Below are positions 5,718-11,976 of a stretch of 21,761 nt of DNA, piece by piece. The position numbers were made by a program, and so were the translations under genes. The stretch is from a virus. The stretch's first letter is position 1. Each line of letters begins with the position of its first letter. A model generated the notes under the pieces. It was not told where the DNA came from, made no database searches, and saw nothing but the letters and a program-made list of their open reading frames with translations. Where the stretch lies: positions 1-21,761 of IMG/VR virus record IMGVR_UViG_3300027763_000265; one strand, given 5' to 3'.

Positions 5718-5890
5718 TTGATGATGTTGTACAGGTTGCGGCACTCCTGCCACGCTATCGAATTGTGGTGCAGTTGATCCATGCGGACGCGGATCAAAGC
5801 CTTGACGTGTTCGCGCTCATGATCGCGGCCAGCCTTGAACAGGCCGGAATCGCTTACCAGTGCTTGTAGACGCTGAAGTGGATCAATCAT
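5714..5890 (-). CDS. Hypothetical protein (58 aa)
   Basis: The ATG at 5890 gives 58 residues, MIDPLQRLQALVSDSGLFKA at the start, with a charged helical centre (GRDHEREHVKALIRVRMDQL). Upstream in-frame codons to 6013 overlap the Cys-motif gene and are unlikely to be used. The start lies 8 bases inside the upstream gene's end and the stop overlaps the next ATG. Function unknown. Confidence 0.6.
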   Translation of the reverse strand: MIDPLQRLQALVSDSGLFKAGRDHEREHVKALIRVRMDQLHHNSIAWQECRNLYNIIK

Positions 5891-6176
5891 TGGATGCTTT
5901 GGTAAAGATGTTGCATTCCCCAGCAAAGAAAAGGTTCTGTGCTGGCTCGGGGAAATCAAGCGAGCATTTACCTTTGAGCCATAGGCCACAGCATTCGCAG
6001 GAGTGCTCGGCAAAGGAATTTCGCCGAGGAATCTCAGGGAATAACTTTTTATGACCTACGCCAAAACGTATTTGCTCAACGGTTTGGCGAGAAACACCAT
6101 GCCGCTCAGCCATGATCTTGTGGGTCTCAGGCGACAGAAGGATGTCGCGGACAGCCTCCGGGGAGATTTTGGTCAT
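5883..6176 (-). CDS. HTH plus four-Cys motif protein (97 aa)
   Basis: A 97-residue protein of two parts. Residues 5-42 (EAVRDILLSPETHKIMAERH, then GVSRQTVEQIRFG) look like a helix-turn-helix segment. Residues 60-88 hold CECC (60, 63), GKCSLDFPEP (Cys71) and FAGEC (Cys88), a likely zinc site shared with the protein at 4351-4731. The combination suggests a small DNA-binding regulator, perhaps acting on host or phage early genes; this is inference. The ATG at 6176 overlaps the stop of the upstream gene. Confidence 0.65.
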   Translation of the reverse strand: MTKISPEAVRDILLSPETHKIMAERHGVSRQTVEQIRFGVGHKKLFPEIPRRNSFAEHSCECCGLWLKGKCSLDFPEPAQNLFFAGECNIFTKASND

Positions 6177-6403
6177 CGCATCGCTTCTACTGTTGCGTTG
6201 GGCCAGCGGTTTTGGGCGTAGGTAATAGCCGCCGCTTTGTTTTCGGCACGCATCGTCATGGTCATTGGCATTGAGCCGGACTTGTAGACGATTAAGGTGT
6301 AAAGCTTGGTTTTGGCCTTAGCAACGGGGCGGCTGATTCCTTCTCCGTGGCGGCTTTGGTCTTCTTCGCGCCACAGAAGTAGTGCGCCTTGGATGTTAGA
6401 CAT
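6173..6403 (-). CDS. Hypothetical protein (76 aa)
   Basis: A 76-residue basic protein. The C-terminal half (KLYTLIVYKSGSMPMTMTMR, then AENKAAAITYAQNRWPNATVEAMR) has the look of a short beta-alpha domain found in small phage proteins with 'xxY.A..rWP.a.v' endings, similar to the preceding gene product's layout. The ATG at 6403 lies 8 bases inside the upstream gene. No function can be given. Confidence 0.6.
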   Translation of the reverse strand: MSNIQGALLLWREEDQSRHGEGISRPVAKAKTKLYTLIVYKSGSMPMTMTMRAENKAAAITYAQNRWPNATVEAMR

Positions 6404-6572
6404 TGGGAAGTTTTACTTGATGGTGGTCAGTAGGTGTAAGCCATTCAATCTGGTTCCAGTAGGGCAGCCATTCTTGAGTAGCAATGGCTTTAGCCTCTAG
6501 CCAGCTGGTGGCTTTGATGCACTCGTAAACGTTTGCTTCAGGAATGCGAAAGTAAAAATTGCGTAGGGTCAT
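6396..6572 (-). CDS. Hypothetical protein (58 aa)
   Basis: The ATG at 6572 overlaps the TGA of the upstream gene (ATGA), giving 58 residues beginning MTLRNFYFRIPEANVYECIK. The plan, a strand, then a helix with WLEAKAIATQEWLPYW, is like that of the next product (a strand followed by NKAAAITYAQNRWP), so these neighbours may be diverged relatives. Function unknown. Confidence 0.6.
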   Translation of the reverse strand: MTLRNFYFRIPEANVYECIKATSWLEAKAIATQEWLPYWNQIEWLTPTDHHQVKLPNV

Positions 6573-6712
6573 GGCTTGAGTACCTGCTGGCAAACGGGTT
6601 CGCTTTGGGCGGTAAGCACGGTTTGTTCACGTCCATTGCTGATGCCTGCGGCATAGACCGCAAACATCAAAGCAATGACGGCAAGGCGGTTGACAAATGG
6701 ATTGTTGATCAT
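6569..6712 (-). CDS. Small membrane or secreted protein (47 aa), first gene of early operon
   Basis: From the ATG at 6712 the frame gives 47 residues: a short basic start (MINNPFVNR), a hydrophobic span (LAVIALMFAVYAAGI) and a polar tail with one Cys (REQTVLTAQSEPVCQQVLKP). It could be an N-terminally anchored inner-membrane protein or a protein with a signal-like segment. The longer frame from 6769 would begin within the promoter and is rejected. It is the first gene behind the second structured leader and is followed by a chain of coupled genes. Like the gene behind the first leader it encodes a small single-span protein. Confidence 0.6.
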   Translation of the reverse strand: MINNPFVNRLAVIALMFAVYAAGISNGREQTVLTAQSEPVCQQVLKP

Positions 6713-6785
6713 TGGATTGGATTTGATTGGATGCAGGAGCGTTGCCCCTGTCTTGGTACTATACACCACCTGCGGCGTGGGTCAA
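6713..6785 (-). promoter_or_regulatory. Promoter with 5'-end hairpin and CAAAT-like leader, copy 2
   Basis: On the minus strand TTGACC (6785-6780), a 16-base spacer and TATAGT (6763-6758) form a strong sigma-70 promoter. Transcription would begin near 6751, directly at a hairpin CAGGGG-CAACG-CTCCTG (6750-6734, one G-T pair), and a leader of CAAT/CAAAT units ends in CCAATG at the start codon 6712. It drives the long early operon (6712 down to 4233). The same module occurs upstream of 3624. Confidence 0.7.
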
Positions 6786-6792
6786 TGGTGCG

Positions 6793-7095
6793 TTACAAAT
6801 CTTCGTCGTACTTGAGCGCTGTTTTTTTCTGGATCGCAGCATTGGCCTTGGCAAGGTTTTCCATCACGTCAGCAGCCTCGACAAAGCTTGGCTCCAGCGT
6901 GATCGGAGTCCGCAGCACCGGCTTGTGCTGGTGCCGATCAGACCAGCCAATGGCGTAGTCCGGCACACGCACCTCGACCGTAAACCACGTATGGCCGCAA
7001 GACCCACAGACCCGTTTGCGGACCACCTCATCAGGCAGGTGCCCGTTGGTCACTGGTGTCCGGTGGTTCTTGCTACGGCAATTCGGGCAATTCAT
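6793..7095 (-). CDS. NrdR-like zinc-ribbon protein (100 aa)
   Basis: A 100-residue protein opening with a zinc ribbon, MNCPNCRSKNHRT (Cys3, Cys6) and RKRVCGSCGHTWFTVE (Cys30, Cys33), as in the N-terminus of the bacterial repressor NrdR, followed by a mixed tail (VRTPITLEPSF-like, then a helical NLAKANAAIQKKTALK). It lacks the ATP-cone domain of NrdR, so it is a stand-alone ribbon protein, a frequent phage type thought to bind nucleic acid. Start at ATG 7095. A hairpin (GGAGCA/TGCTCC, 7107-7121) lies 11 bases upstream, but I cannot see a convincing promoter there. It may act as a small early regulator; this is inference. Confidence 0.75.
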   Translation of the reverse strand: MNCPNCRSKNHRTPVTNGHLPDEVVRKRVCGSCGHTWFTVEVRVPDYAIGWSDRHQHKPVLRTPITLEPSFVEAADVMENLAKANAAIQKKTALKYDEDL

Positions 7096-7148
7096 CGGGC
7101 ATCATGGGAGCAATCTGCTCCTCAAAAGTGGAACAATTTGGACAGTGG

Positions 7149-7334
7149 ATGATCCCCAAGGTGGCGACCGAGGATCAACTCAAGATTGAGGTAATGGCCC
7201 GGCGCCTTGAGATCACTCAAAACGTCGGACCACTTGCGGCAACGCTTTACCGCTCTTGGAATCTTCAACAGGCATTGCTCCAGCAGGCGACCAATGAGAT
7301 CGCCCGGCTGGAACTGCTACTGATGAAGCCTTAG
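7149..7334 (+). CDS. Hypothetical helical protein (61 aa)
   Basis: The frame encodes IPKVATEDQLKIEVMARRLE and then two helices rich in Leu, Gln and Glu (LAATLYRSWNLQQALLQQ, ATNEIARLELLLMKP). I chose ATG 7149; ATG 7104 is an alternative that would add 15 residues (MGAICSSKVEQFGQW) and leave only 8 bases to the divergent ATG at 7095. No motif is recognised. It ends with a 4-base overlap of the converging SSB-like gene. Function unknown. Confidence 0.5.
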   Translation: MIPKVATEDQLKIEVMARRLEITQNVGPLAATLYRSWNLQQALLQQATNEIARLELLLMKP

Positions 7335-7708
7335 AACAGGTCAGCCTCGCTCACTTCAACTACAGTGCCGCCTGTGGCTTTGGCCAAGCTGTCAGCAGCA
7401 CCAGCCGCAGCCATCTTTTCCTCAATGGCCTTCATGGTCTTGTAGTCAGGCTCAAAGGCAAGGCTCAGGTAGTTCTGGCCGCTAGCAGCTTGCTTGGTCC
7501 AACCACTGATCTTGATGGGGATCTCGCCACGATCATTGGGATTGGCGTTCATGACGTAGCTGGCAAACGCCATCCGGTCATCTTCCTTGATGCTGAACAC
7601 GCCATCAAATGCCGGGTAGTTGCGGCTGGGGTCGTAGCGATCCTTGAAGCGCTCTTGCAGCTTCTCAGGTGTGTTCTTGAACAGTGCGCCGTTTGCTTTG
7701 AAAGTCAT
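7331..7708 (-). CDS. SSB-like single-stranded DNA-binding protein candidate
   Basis: A 125-residue protein. The start (MTFKANGALFKNTPEKL) resembles the 'NGSLFKN' opening of a phage family with an OB-type fold, and the middle has strand-rich segments (YPAFDGVFSIKEDDRM, RGEIPIKISGWTKQAASGQN, YLSLAFEPDY). The C-terminus ends in an acidic, hydrophobic tip (VVEVSEADLF), as SSB proteins do (DDIPF type). It is the last gene of the RecE/RecT operon, where SSBs are common. The assignment is by gene order and tail more than by sequence, so it remains probable. ATG 7708 overlaps the upstream stop. Confidence 0.6.
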   Translation of the reverse strand: MTFKANGALFKNTPEKLQERFKDRYDPSRNYPAFDGVFSIKEDDRMAFASYVMNANPNDRGEIPIKISGWTKQAASGQNYLSLAFEPDYKTMKAIEEKMAAAGAADSLAKATGGTVVEVSEADLF

Positions 7709-7896
7709 TGGTTGTCAGGTGTGATGGTGTTGGCCTTTTCGTATTGCTCCACCTCGGCCAGGGGATAGAGCACGCGACCGTTGATCTTGGTAAAGGCAGG
7801 GCCAGTATTACTGGACCGCCACCTAATCAACGTCTGGCGGTGCAGATGCCACCGCGCAGCAAGTTGCAAATCAGTCAGAAATTCAGAAGAGGTCAT
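7705..7896 (-). CDS. Excisionase/MerR-type HTH_17 DNA-binding protein (63 aa)
   Basis: The ATG at 7896 gives 63 residues with the pattern of an HTH_17/excisionase domain: LTDLQLAARWHLHRQTLIRW (helices), SSNTGPAFTKINGRVLYPLA (the wing) and EVEQYEKANT. Such proteins act as excisionases or small regulators that bend DNA. It lies inside the recombination operon, overlapping the RecT-like gene's end by 14 bases and the SSB-like start by 4. A role in excision is possible since an integrase is present, but its location among recombination genes fits a regulator equally well. Confidence 0.8.
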   Translation of the reverse strand: MTSSEFLTDLQLAARWHLHRQTLIRWRSSNTGPAFTKINGRVLYPLAEVEQYEKANTITPDNQ

Positions 7897-8548
7897 CAGG
7901 TTCCTCAACCGGCTTGGCCGGTTCAGGTTCAACAACTGGTGCAGCCTGAACCTTTGCGTTAAGTTCGTCAATCCCAACGGAAACCTTGACGGATTCCACG
8001 TCGATCACTTCCTCCTGCGTCTGGAGGCCAACCAGCAAGTCACCGGCAAAAAGACGCCCCCAAAAAGCTGCTGCCCTGTACCTGATCATCAGCTCTGGCA
8101 TCGTGATCCACTTGGATCCACTTTTGGTGGCCCATCCTTCCTTCTTGGCCATCGCCATCGTGATGGTCGGCCCCTTCAACTCCTGGTCCGTTTTGATGTC
8201 AGTGGCAACTGCATAGCAGGCAAGGCTGTCACCTTCGCCGCTGACCTCAAACCGCAACGGCGTAAACCGGCCGCAGCCGTTGACCATGGCGATGATAAAA
8301 GCGCTGCTCCAGCTGGGGCGCCCGTGGATGATGTGTAGATGTTGCATACACAGAAACGGACTGATGTTCATCCGTCCTGCAATCTCCAGCGCAACCAAGC
8401 AGTTGGCAAAACCGTTTTGCCCTTGGAACTGCGGTGGAATCAGCGTGCTACTGGCCAAAGCTTTCGCAATGCGCTGGGCGTCCTCGAACGCCCGGATGCC
8501 CGAAAAAACAGAGTTGTTGGTCGTGGTCAGTGTTGTGGTTTCAGTCAT
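7883..8548 (-). CDS. RecT-like single-strand annealing protein
   Basis: A 221-residue protein with features of the RecT family: an N-terminal helix (FEDAQRIAKALASSTLIPPQ), NCLVALEIAGRMNISPFLCM, then a long beta-rich core (HIIHGRPSWSSAFIIAMVNG, ATDIKTDQELKGP) and ITMPELMIRYRAAAFWGRLF. RecT proteins bind single-stranded DNA and anneal complementary strands, working with a 5'-3' exonuclease. The RecE-like gene directly upstream (TAATG overlap) supports this. The C-terminal tail is Pro- and Glu-rich and ends in EEPDDLF, an SSB-like acidic tip, which is unusual for an annealing protein. Confidence 0.88.
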   Translation of the reverse strand: MTETTTLTTTNNSVFSGIRAFEDAQRIAKALASSTLIPPQFQGQNGFANCLVALEIAGRMNISPFLCMQHLHIIHGRPSWSSAFIIAMVNGCGRFTPLRFEVSGEGDSLACYAVATDIKTDQELKGPTITMAMAKKEGWATKSGSKWITMPELMIRYRAAAFWGRLFAGDLLVGLQTQEEVIDVESVKVSVGIDELNAKVQAAPVVEPEPAKPVEEPDDLF

Positions 8549-9390
8549 TAGAACGTTTCAATTTCATTAGGTGTGGGCATGGTGCCATCAGGTTTGGGCA
8601 GCATCCACGGCGGCAGATTGATCTGCTCAATGCAGTCGCTATACCCAGGCCAATAATCGGCGGCTTTGCATACGTTGAGCTTGTCAAGGTCGCGGCGTGC
8701 CGTGTCCCGTCCAATCTCAATCATCTGCTGGTCGGCAACGTAAACGGCGCAAATGTACGGCGGCTTTTTCTCGACTGCGATAAACACAAATTGCTCAGGG
8801 CGTTTGCCCGTTGCTTGCTCAAGGCCATCAAGATACCAGCTTGCCTGCACTTGGTAGCGCCATTTTGCAATCGACCGCTGGAACTCCTTTGGACTTGCAT
8901 CCTCGGTGGTTTTGAGATCCACGATCATGCTGCCATCATCGAGCAGCCAATCCGGGCGGCACTTGCACTGGAGGCCGCTGATCTCATCAATCCACATGTG
9001 GGTGGTCTCTGCCTTACCGGGTAAGGAAAGGAGATATGCCGCAGCCGGGTGGCTCAGGACTGATCGGCCAATGCGCATCACAAGGTCCGCATCCTCGCGG
9101 CTGATCACCGTCCGGGTGCCAATGGCCGTTTGAAACACGTCCCATTCAGCCTTGCCAATCTTGGTGCGTCGATCAATTCCGGCGGGTGCCACAACGTATT
9201 GAGCATCCCACTGGTCAAGCTCTAAGACGTGCGTATGCACAGCAGATCCGATGGCCATGGCAGCAGTAGGCTCCTGCGGCACACGGTTGGGATCGAGATA
9301 CCGGGACCAGTAATGCAGCGGGCTTTTGGCCACCAAGTCAAGGTGGCTTTTGCTGACGGCTGAATGGGCGTGATAGGTGGCGTTGTCCAT
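8548..9390 (-). CDS. RecE-like 5'-3' exonuclease (PD-(D/E)XK fold)
   Basis: A 280-residue protein with an N-terminal 'SHLDLVAKSPLHYWSRYL' segment typical of RecE/Cas4-like proteins. The PD-(D/E)XK site is LQCKCRPDWLL (Asp147), MIVDLKT (Asp158, Lys160) and a following motif with Gln180 and Tyr186 (YQVQASWYLDGL). It would degrade one strand of double-stranded DNA ends so the RecT-like partner can anneal the exposed strand. It is the first gene of the minus-strand recombination operon, read from the two-way promoter at 9394-9445. It is shorter than E. coli RecE (866) and matches the isolated nuclease domain. Confidence 0.87.
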   Translation of the reverse strand: MDNATYHAHSAVSKSHLDLVAKSPLHYWSRYLDPNRVPQEPTAAMAIGSAVHTHVLELDQWDAQYVVAPAGIDRRTKIGKAEWDVFQTAIGTRTVISREDADLVMRIGRSVLSHPAAAYLLSLPGKAETTHMWIDEISGLQCKCRPDWLLDDGSMIVDLKTTEDASPKEFQRSIAKWRYQVQASWYLDGLEQATGKRPEQFVFIAVEKKPPYICAVYVADQQMIEIGRDTARRDLDKLNVCKAADYWPGYSDCIEQINLPPWMLPKPDGTMPTPNEIETF

Positions 9391-9393
9391 GGC

Positions 9394-9445
9394 GGGTTGC
9401 GTGGAACTCCTGAATCCTATAGCATCAGCTCACACGATGCAACCC
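9394..9445. promoter_or_regulatory. Symmetric two-way promoter between RecE-like and helicase genes
   Basis: An inverted repeat, GGGTTGCGT (9394-9402) and ATGCAACCC (9437-9445), is centred exactly on CTATAG (9417-9422). Read rightwards it gives TTGCGT, 17 bases, TAGCAT (9420-9425); read leftwards TTGCAT, 17 bases, TAGGAT (9419-9414). The two -10 hexamers are adjacent, so polymerases would compete for one site. Leaders would be about 15 bases on each side. Only 56 bases separate the two start codons. Confidence 0.65.
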
Positions 9446-9446
9446 C

Positions 9447-10817
9447 ATGCAACTCAGGCCATATCAAGAGGCTCTGGTCGCGCAGATCAGATTCCAGTAC
9501 CAGCTCGGTCATTCCTCAGTCCTGGCCGTGCTTCCTACCGGCGGTGGCAAGACCGTCATATTCAGTCACATTGCCCAGTCCGCTGCTCGCAAGGGCAACC
9601 GCGTCTGCATCCTTGTCCATCGCGCCGAACTGCTGGATCAAGCCAGCCGCAGCCTTACAGCCATGGATGTGCCACACGGTTGCATCCGTGCCAACCGCAA
9701 AATGGACCTTACCCATTCAGTGCAGGTGGCCAGCGTTCAGACGCTTGCCCGCAGGTTGCACCTCATACCGCCTGACTTCTTTCAGCTGCTAGTGGTAGAT
9801 GAAGCACACCACACCAATGCCGGAACATGGCGGAACGTGGTCGAGCATTTCAGCGCTGCCAAGTTGCTAGGCGTTACAGCTACCCCAATTCGCGGCGATG
9901 GTCGTGGTCTTGGCGAGTGGTATCAAACAATGGTTTTAGGTCCATCAATTAAACAGTTGACTGATGATGGTTTTCTTGCTCCAGCCCAAGTTTTTGTACC
10001 TCCAGGTTTTGATACATCAAATCTGCGCAAACGGATGGGTGATTATGACTTGCGGCAAGCCGAGGAAGGTCTTAGGGCAATTGTTGGTGATTGCATAGGC
10101 CACTATCGGCAACACTTGGACGGAAAAACAGCCATTGCATTTTGCGCCACAGTTGCGCACGCAGAAGAGGTTGCCAAATCATTCAACTTGGCAGGGATAC
10201 AAGCAGAAAGCATTGATGGCACGATGAGCAATGATTGCAGGCAAGACCTGTTGCGGCGCTTGGGGTCTGGCGATATCAAGGTGCTGACCAGCTGTGCCCT
10301 TATCGGTGAAGGTGTAGATGTTCCCAGTGTTGGCGGTTGCATCCTGCTCCGCCCTACCGAGTCGGTTGGTTTGCACCTCCAGATGATTGGTCGCTGTCTC
10401 AGGCCAATGTATGGCAAGCGTGCCGTTGTATTGGATCACGTCGGCAACATGCTCAAACTTGGCCACCACCTTGAAGATCGGGACTGGACATTAGACGGAA
10501 TTAAGAAGAAAGATGGCAAGGCGCCACCCGTAAAAGTCTGTCCCTCCTGTTATGCCGCAAACTATGCAGCTGCTCGGGAATGTATTGAATGTGGTCACCA
10601 ATTTCAGGCAGAAGAGCGTGAAATCGATGTCATACCAGGACAGTTGGAAGAACTGCAAACTGGGTCATGGTTTGTTCAGTCAAGGCTCAAACGTGAGCAA
10701 CGCAACGCTCAGTCCCTTGAGGATCTCAAGAAGTTGGCGCATCAACGCGGCTACAAACCAGGCTGGGCAGAACGGGTACATCAGGCTAGGTTGGCTAAAA
10801 GACATGGCACAGCTTGA
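9447..10817 (+). CDS. SF2 DEAH-box helicase with C-terminal zinc ribbon
   Basis: A 456-residue superfamily 2 helicase. Motif I is PTGGGKT (30-36), motif II DEAH (118-121), motif III TAT (144-146), the C-terminal RecA-like domain runs through VLTSCALIGEGVDVP (near 279-293), and motif VI is QMIGRCLRP (312-320). After this comes a zinc ribbon CPSCYAANYAAARECIECG (365-383). It would unwind or remodel DNA for phage replication or recombination. The start at 9447 follows a short leader without a Shine-Dalgarno site. The last bases overlap the VRR-NUC start (TTGA). The middle third is more AT-rich than its neighbours. Confidence 0.92.
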   Translation: MQLRPYQEALVAQIRFQYQLGHSSVLAVLPTGGGKTVIFSHIAQSAARKGNRVCILVHRAELLDQASRSLTAMDVPHGCIRANRKMDLTHSVQVASVQTLARRLHLIPPDFFQLLVVDEAHHTNAGTWRNVVEHFSAAKLLGVTATPIRGDGRGLGEWYQTMVLGPSIKQLTDDGFLAPAQVFVPPGFDTSNLRKRMGDYDLRQAEEGLRAIVGDCIGHYRQHLDGKTAIAFCATVAHAEEVAKSFNLAGIQAESIDGTMSNDCRQDLLRRLGSGDIKVLTSCALIGEGVDVPSVGGCILLRPTESVGLHLQMIGRCLRPMYGKRAVVLDHVGNMLKLGHHLEDRDWTLDGIKKKDGKAPPVKVCPSCYAANYAAARECIECGHQFQAEEREIDVIPGQLEELQTGSWFVQSRLKREQRNAQSLEDLKKLAHQRGYKPGWAERVHQARLAKRHGTA

Positions 10818-11194
10818 GCGAGCAGCAGATCCAACAGCACATCCGACTTGCTTGCGGCAAAGGTAACTGTCGCCTGTTTCGCAACAACACGGGAACGCTG
10901 AAGGATGCCAACGGTCGCCCAGTGCAATTTGGATTATGCAAAGGCAGCGCTGACCTAATTGGCTGGCGGACCATCACCATCACGCCAGACATGGTTGGCA
11001 CCCAGCTGGCCGTCTTCACCAGCATCGAGGTCAAGAGCCCAACTGGCAGGGTTCGACCAGAGCAGCAGCAATGGTTAAACGCGGTGCAAGCAGCAGGTGG
11101 TGTGGCAGGCATTGCAAGGTCAGTGGAGGATGCCCAGCGGATTCTGTTGCAGACAGAACAATCGGACTTCAGTGTTGTTGATGGCAACAGTTAG
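10814..11194 (+). CDS. VRR-NUC domain nuclease (126 aa)
   Basis: A 126-residue protein with the VRR-NUC pattern: FGLCKGSADLIGW (Asp47), TSIEVKSPTGRVRPEQQQWL (Glu72, Lys74 and Gln86) and a helix AVQAAGGVAGIARSVEDAQ. Stand-alone VRR-NUC proteins in phages probably cut branched DNA (Holliday junctions or flaps) and often lie next to helicases, as here. Start is TTG 10814, which overlaps the helicase stop, so translation is likely coupled. The end overlaps the converging PD-(D/E)XK gene by 26 bases. Confidence 0.85.
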   Translation: MSEQQIQQHIRLACGKGNCRLFRNNTGTLKDANGRPVQFGLCKGSADLIGWRTITITPDMVGTQLAVFTSIEVKSPTGRVRPEQQQWLNAVQAAGGVAGIARSVEDAQRILLQTEQSDFSVVDGNS

Positions 11195-11918
11195 AGCACA
11201 ACACCCGCCACTCATTACTGCCGTTAGTAAATTCCACTTTGCGCAATGACCCTGTGCTTGCGTACACAAAAGTATTGCAACCAAAACAACCCTTGCTCCA
11301 CTTGGTTGGCCCAAGATGTTTGAACTGCAATGTCTCACGCACTTGGCGTTTTATTGCCTGACGGTTTAGTTCCTGCTGCTCCTTCCACACACGCTGTCGC
11401 TCAGCAGCCTCAGCCTCATATTGCAGTTGCTTACGCTGACGCTCTTTAGCTTTTTGCAAACCAAGCCAATTTACAAACGGATGATTTCTGCTAAACCGGA
11501 TCGAATCAGCGCACATTTCAATAGACAAAGAAGAAGTGCCACCAACTGTGCCAACGACTAAAACCGACTCACCCGTTAGTTCTGCTAAACGTTTTGGCTT
11601 CCAAAGTTCCTGCACCAAAAGATTTTGCAAATCTTTGGAATTGACGTTCTCGTGTTGAATCTCACCAGAAAAACGCTCGCCATGCCTGCGCGTTACGCCT
11701 AGCACGTCTCGCAAGTCATACAAAAATTGCTGTGGCTTGGCCTCGACCCATCGAGGCAAGTGGAGCGCCTGATCAGCGCTGTTGATCGTAAAGTCTGGTA
11801 GGTAGCGCACGGCTGGTCCATTAGGCAAGATCACTGGCTTTTCGTAGTCCCAGTCGATTCCATGCTCATCAAGCTCCTGAGCGACAAGCACTTCAAGATG
11901 CGACCGAAAAGCTGGCAT
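11169..11918 (-). CDS. PD-(D/E)XK nuclease with C-terminal zinc ribbon, inverted within replication genes
   Basis: A 249-residue protein. The N-terminus has a T7-endonuclease-I-like site order: SHLEVLVAQEL (Glu9), WDYEKP, VRYLPDFTI (Asp42) and WVEAKPQQF (Glu59, Lys61). A charged coiled-coil-like region follows (KAKERQRKQLQYEAEAAERQ), then a zinc ribbon CFGC (211, 214) and CSNC (241, 244). It could cut branched or specific DNA; a host-takeover nuclease is an alternative. It is the only minus-strand gene between 9391 and 21435, its own two-way promoter lies at its start, and its sequence is visibly more AT-rich than its neighbours, all of which suggest separate acquisition. Confidence 0.75.
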   Translation of the reverse strand: MPAFRSHLEVLVAQELDEHGIDWDYEKPVILPNGPAVRYLPDFTINSADQALHLPRWVEAKPQQFLYDLRDVLGVTRRHGERFSGEIQHENVNSKDLQNLLVQELWKPKRLAELTGESVLVVGTVGGTSSLSIEMCADSIRFSRNHPFVNWLGLQKAKERQRKQLQYEAEAAERQRVWKEQQELNRQAIKRQVRETLQFKHLGPTKWSKGCFGCNTFVYASTGSLRKVEFTNGSNEWRVLCSNCCHQQH

Positions 11919-11976
11919 GGGTTGGCAGTTGCAGATTTCACGCTATAGTAACCCCAGCAATCCGCTAGCGCAACCC
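11919..11976. promoter_or_regulatory. Second two-way promoter, between PD-(D/E)XK and RHH genes
   Basis: Rightwards: TTGGCA (11922-11927), 16 bases, TATAGT (11944-11949). Leftwards: TTGCGC (11973-11968), 17 bases, TACTAT (11950-11945). The two -10 hexamers overlap. Outer arms GGGTTGGC (11919-11926) and GCGCAACCC (11968-11976) match those of the site at 9394-9445. The plus-strand start that follows, GCAACCCATGCAACCTCAG, is nearly the same as at the helicase gene (GCAACCCCATGCAACTCAG). Confidence 0.6.

Noticed and set aside
7107-7121. Hairpin before the NrdR-like gene as a third copy of the promoter-hairpin leader
   Set aside because: The stem is perfect, but no matching promoter or CAAAT repeat accompanies it.
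7781-8570. Several plus-strand frames up to 185 codons
   Set aside because: They lie opposite the RecT-like and HTH genes and read as shadows with no domain signal.
9364-9792. Plus-strand frames of 132 and 142 codons overlapping the helicase start
   Set aside because: Ser-, His- and Arg-rich shadows of the helicase N-terminus in other frames.
11917-11976. Upstream start for the RHH gene
   Set aside because: The extra 20 residues would be encoded by the two-way promoter; ATG 11977 gives a normal RHH length.
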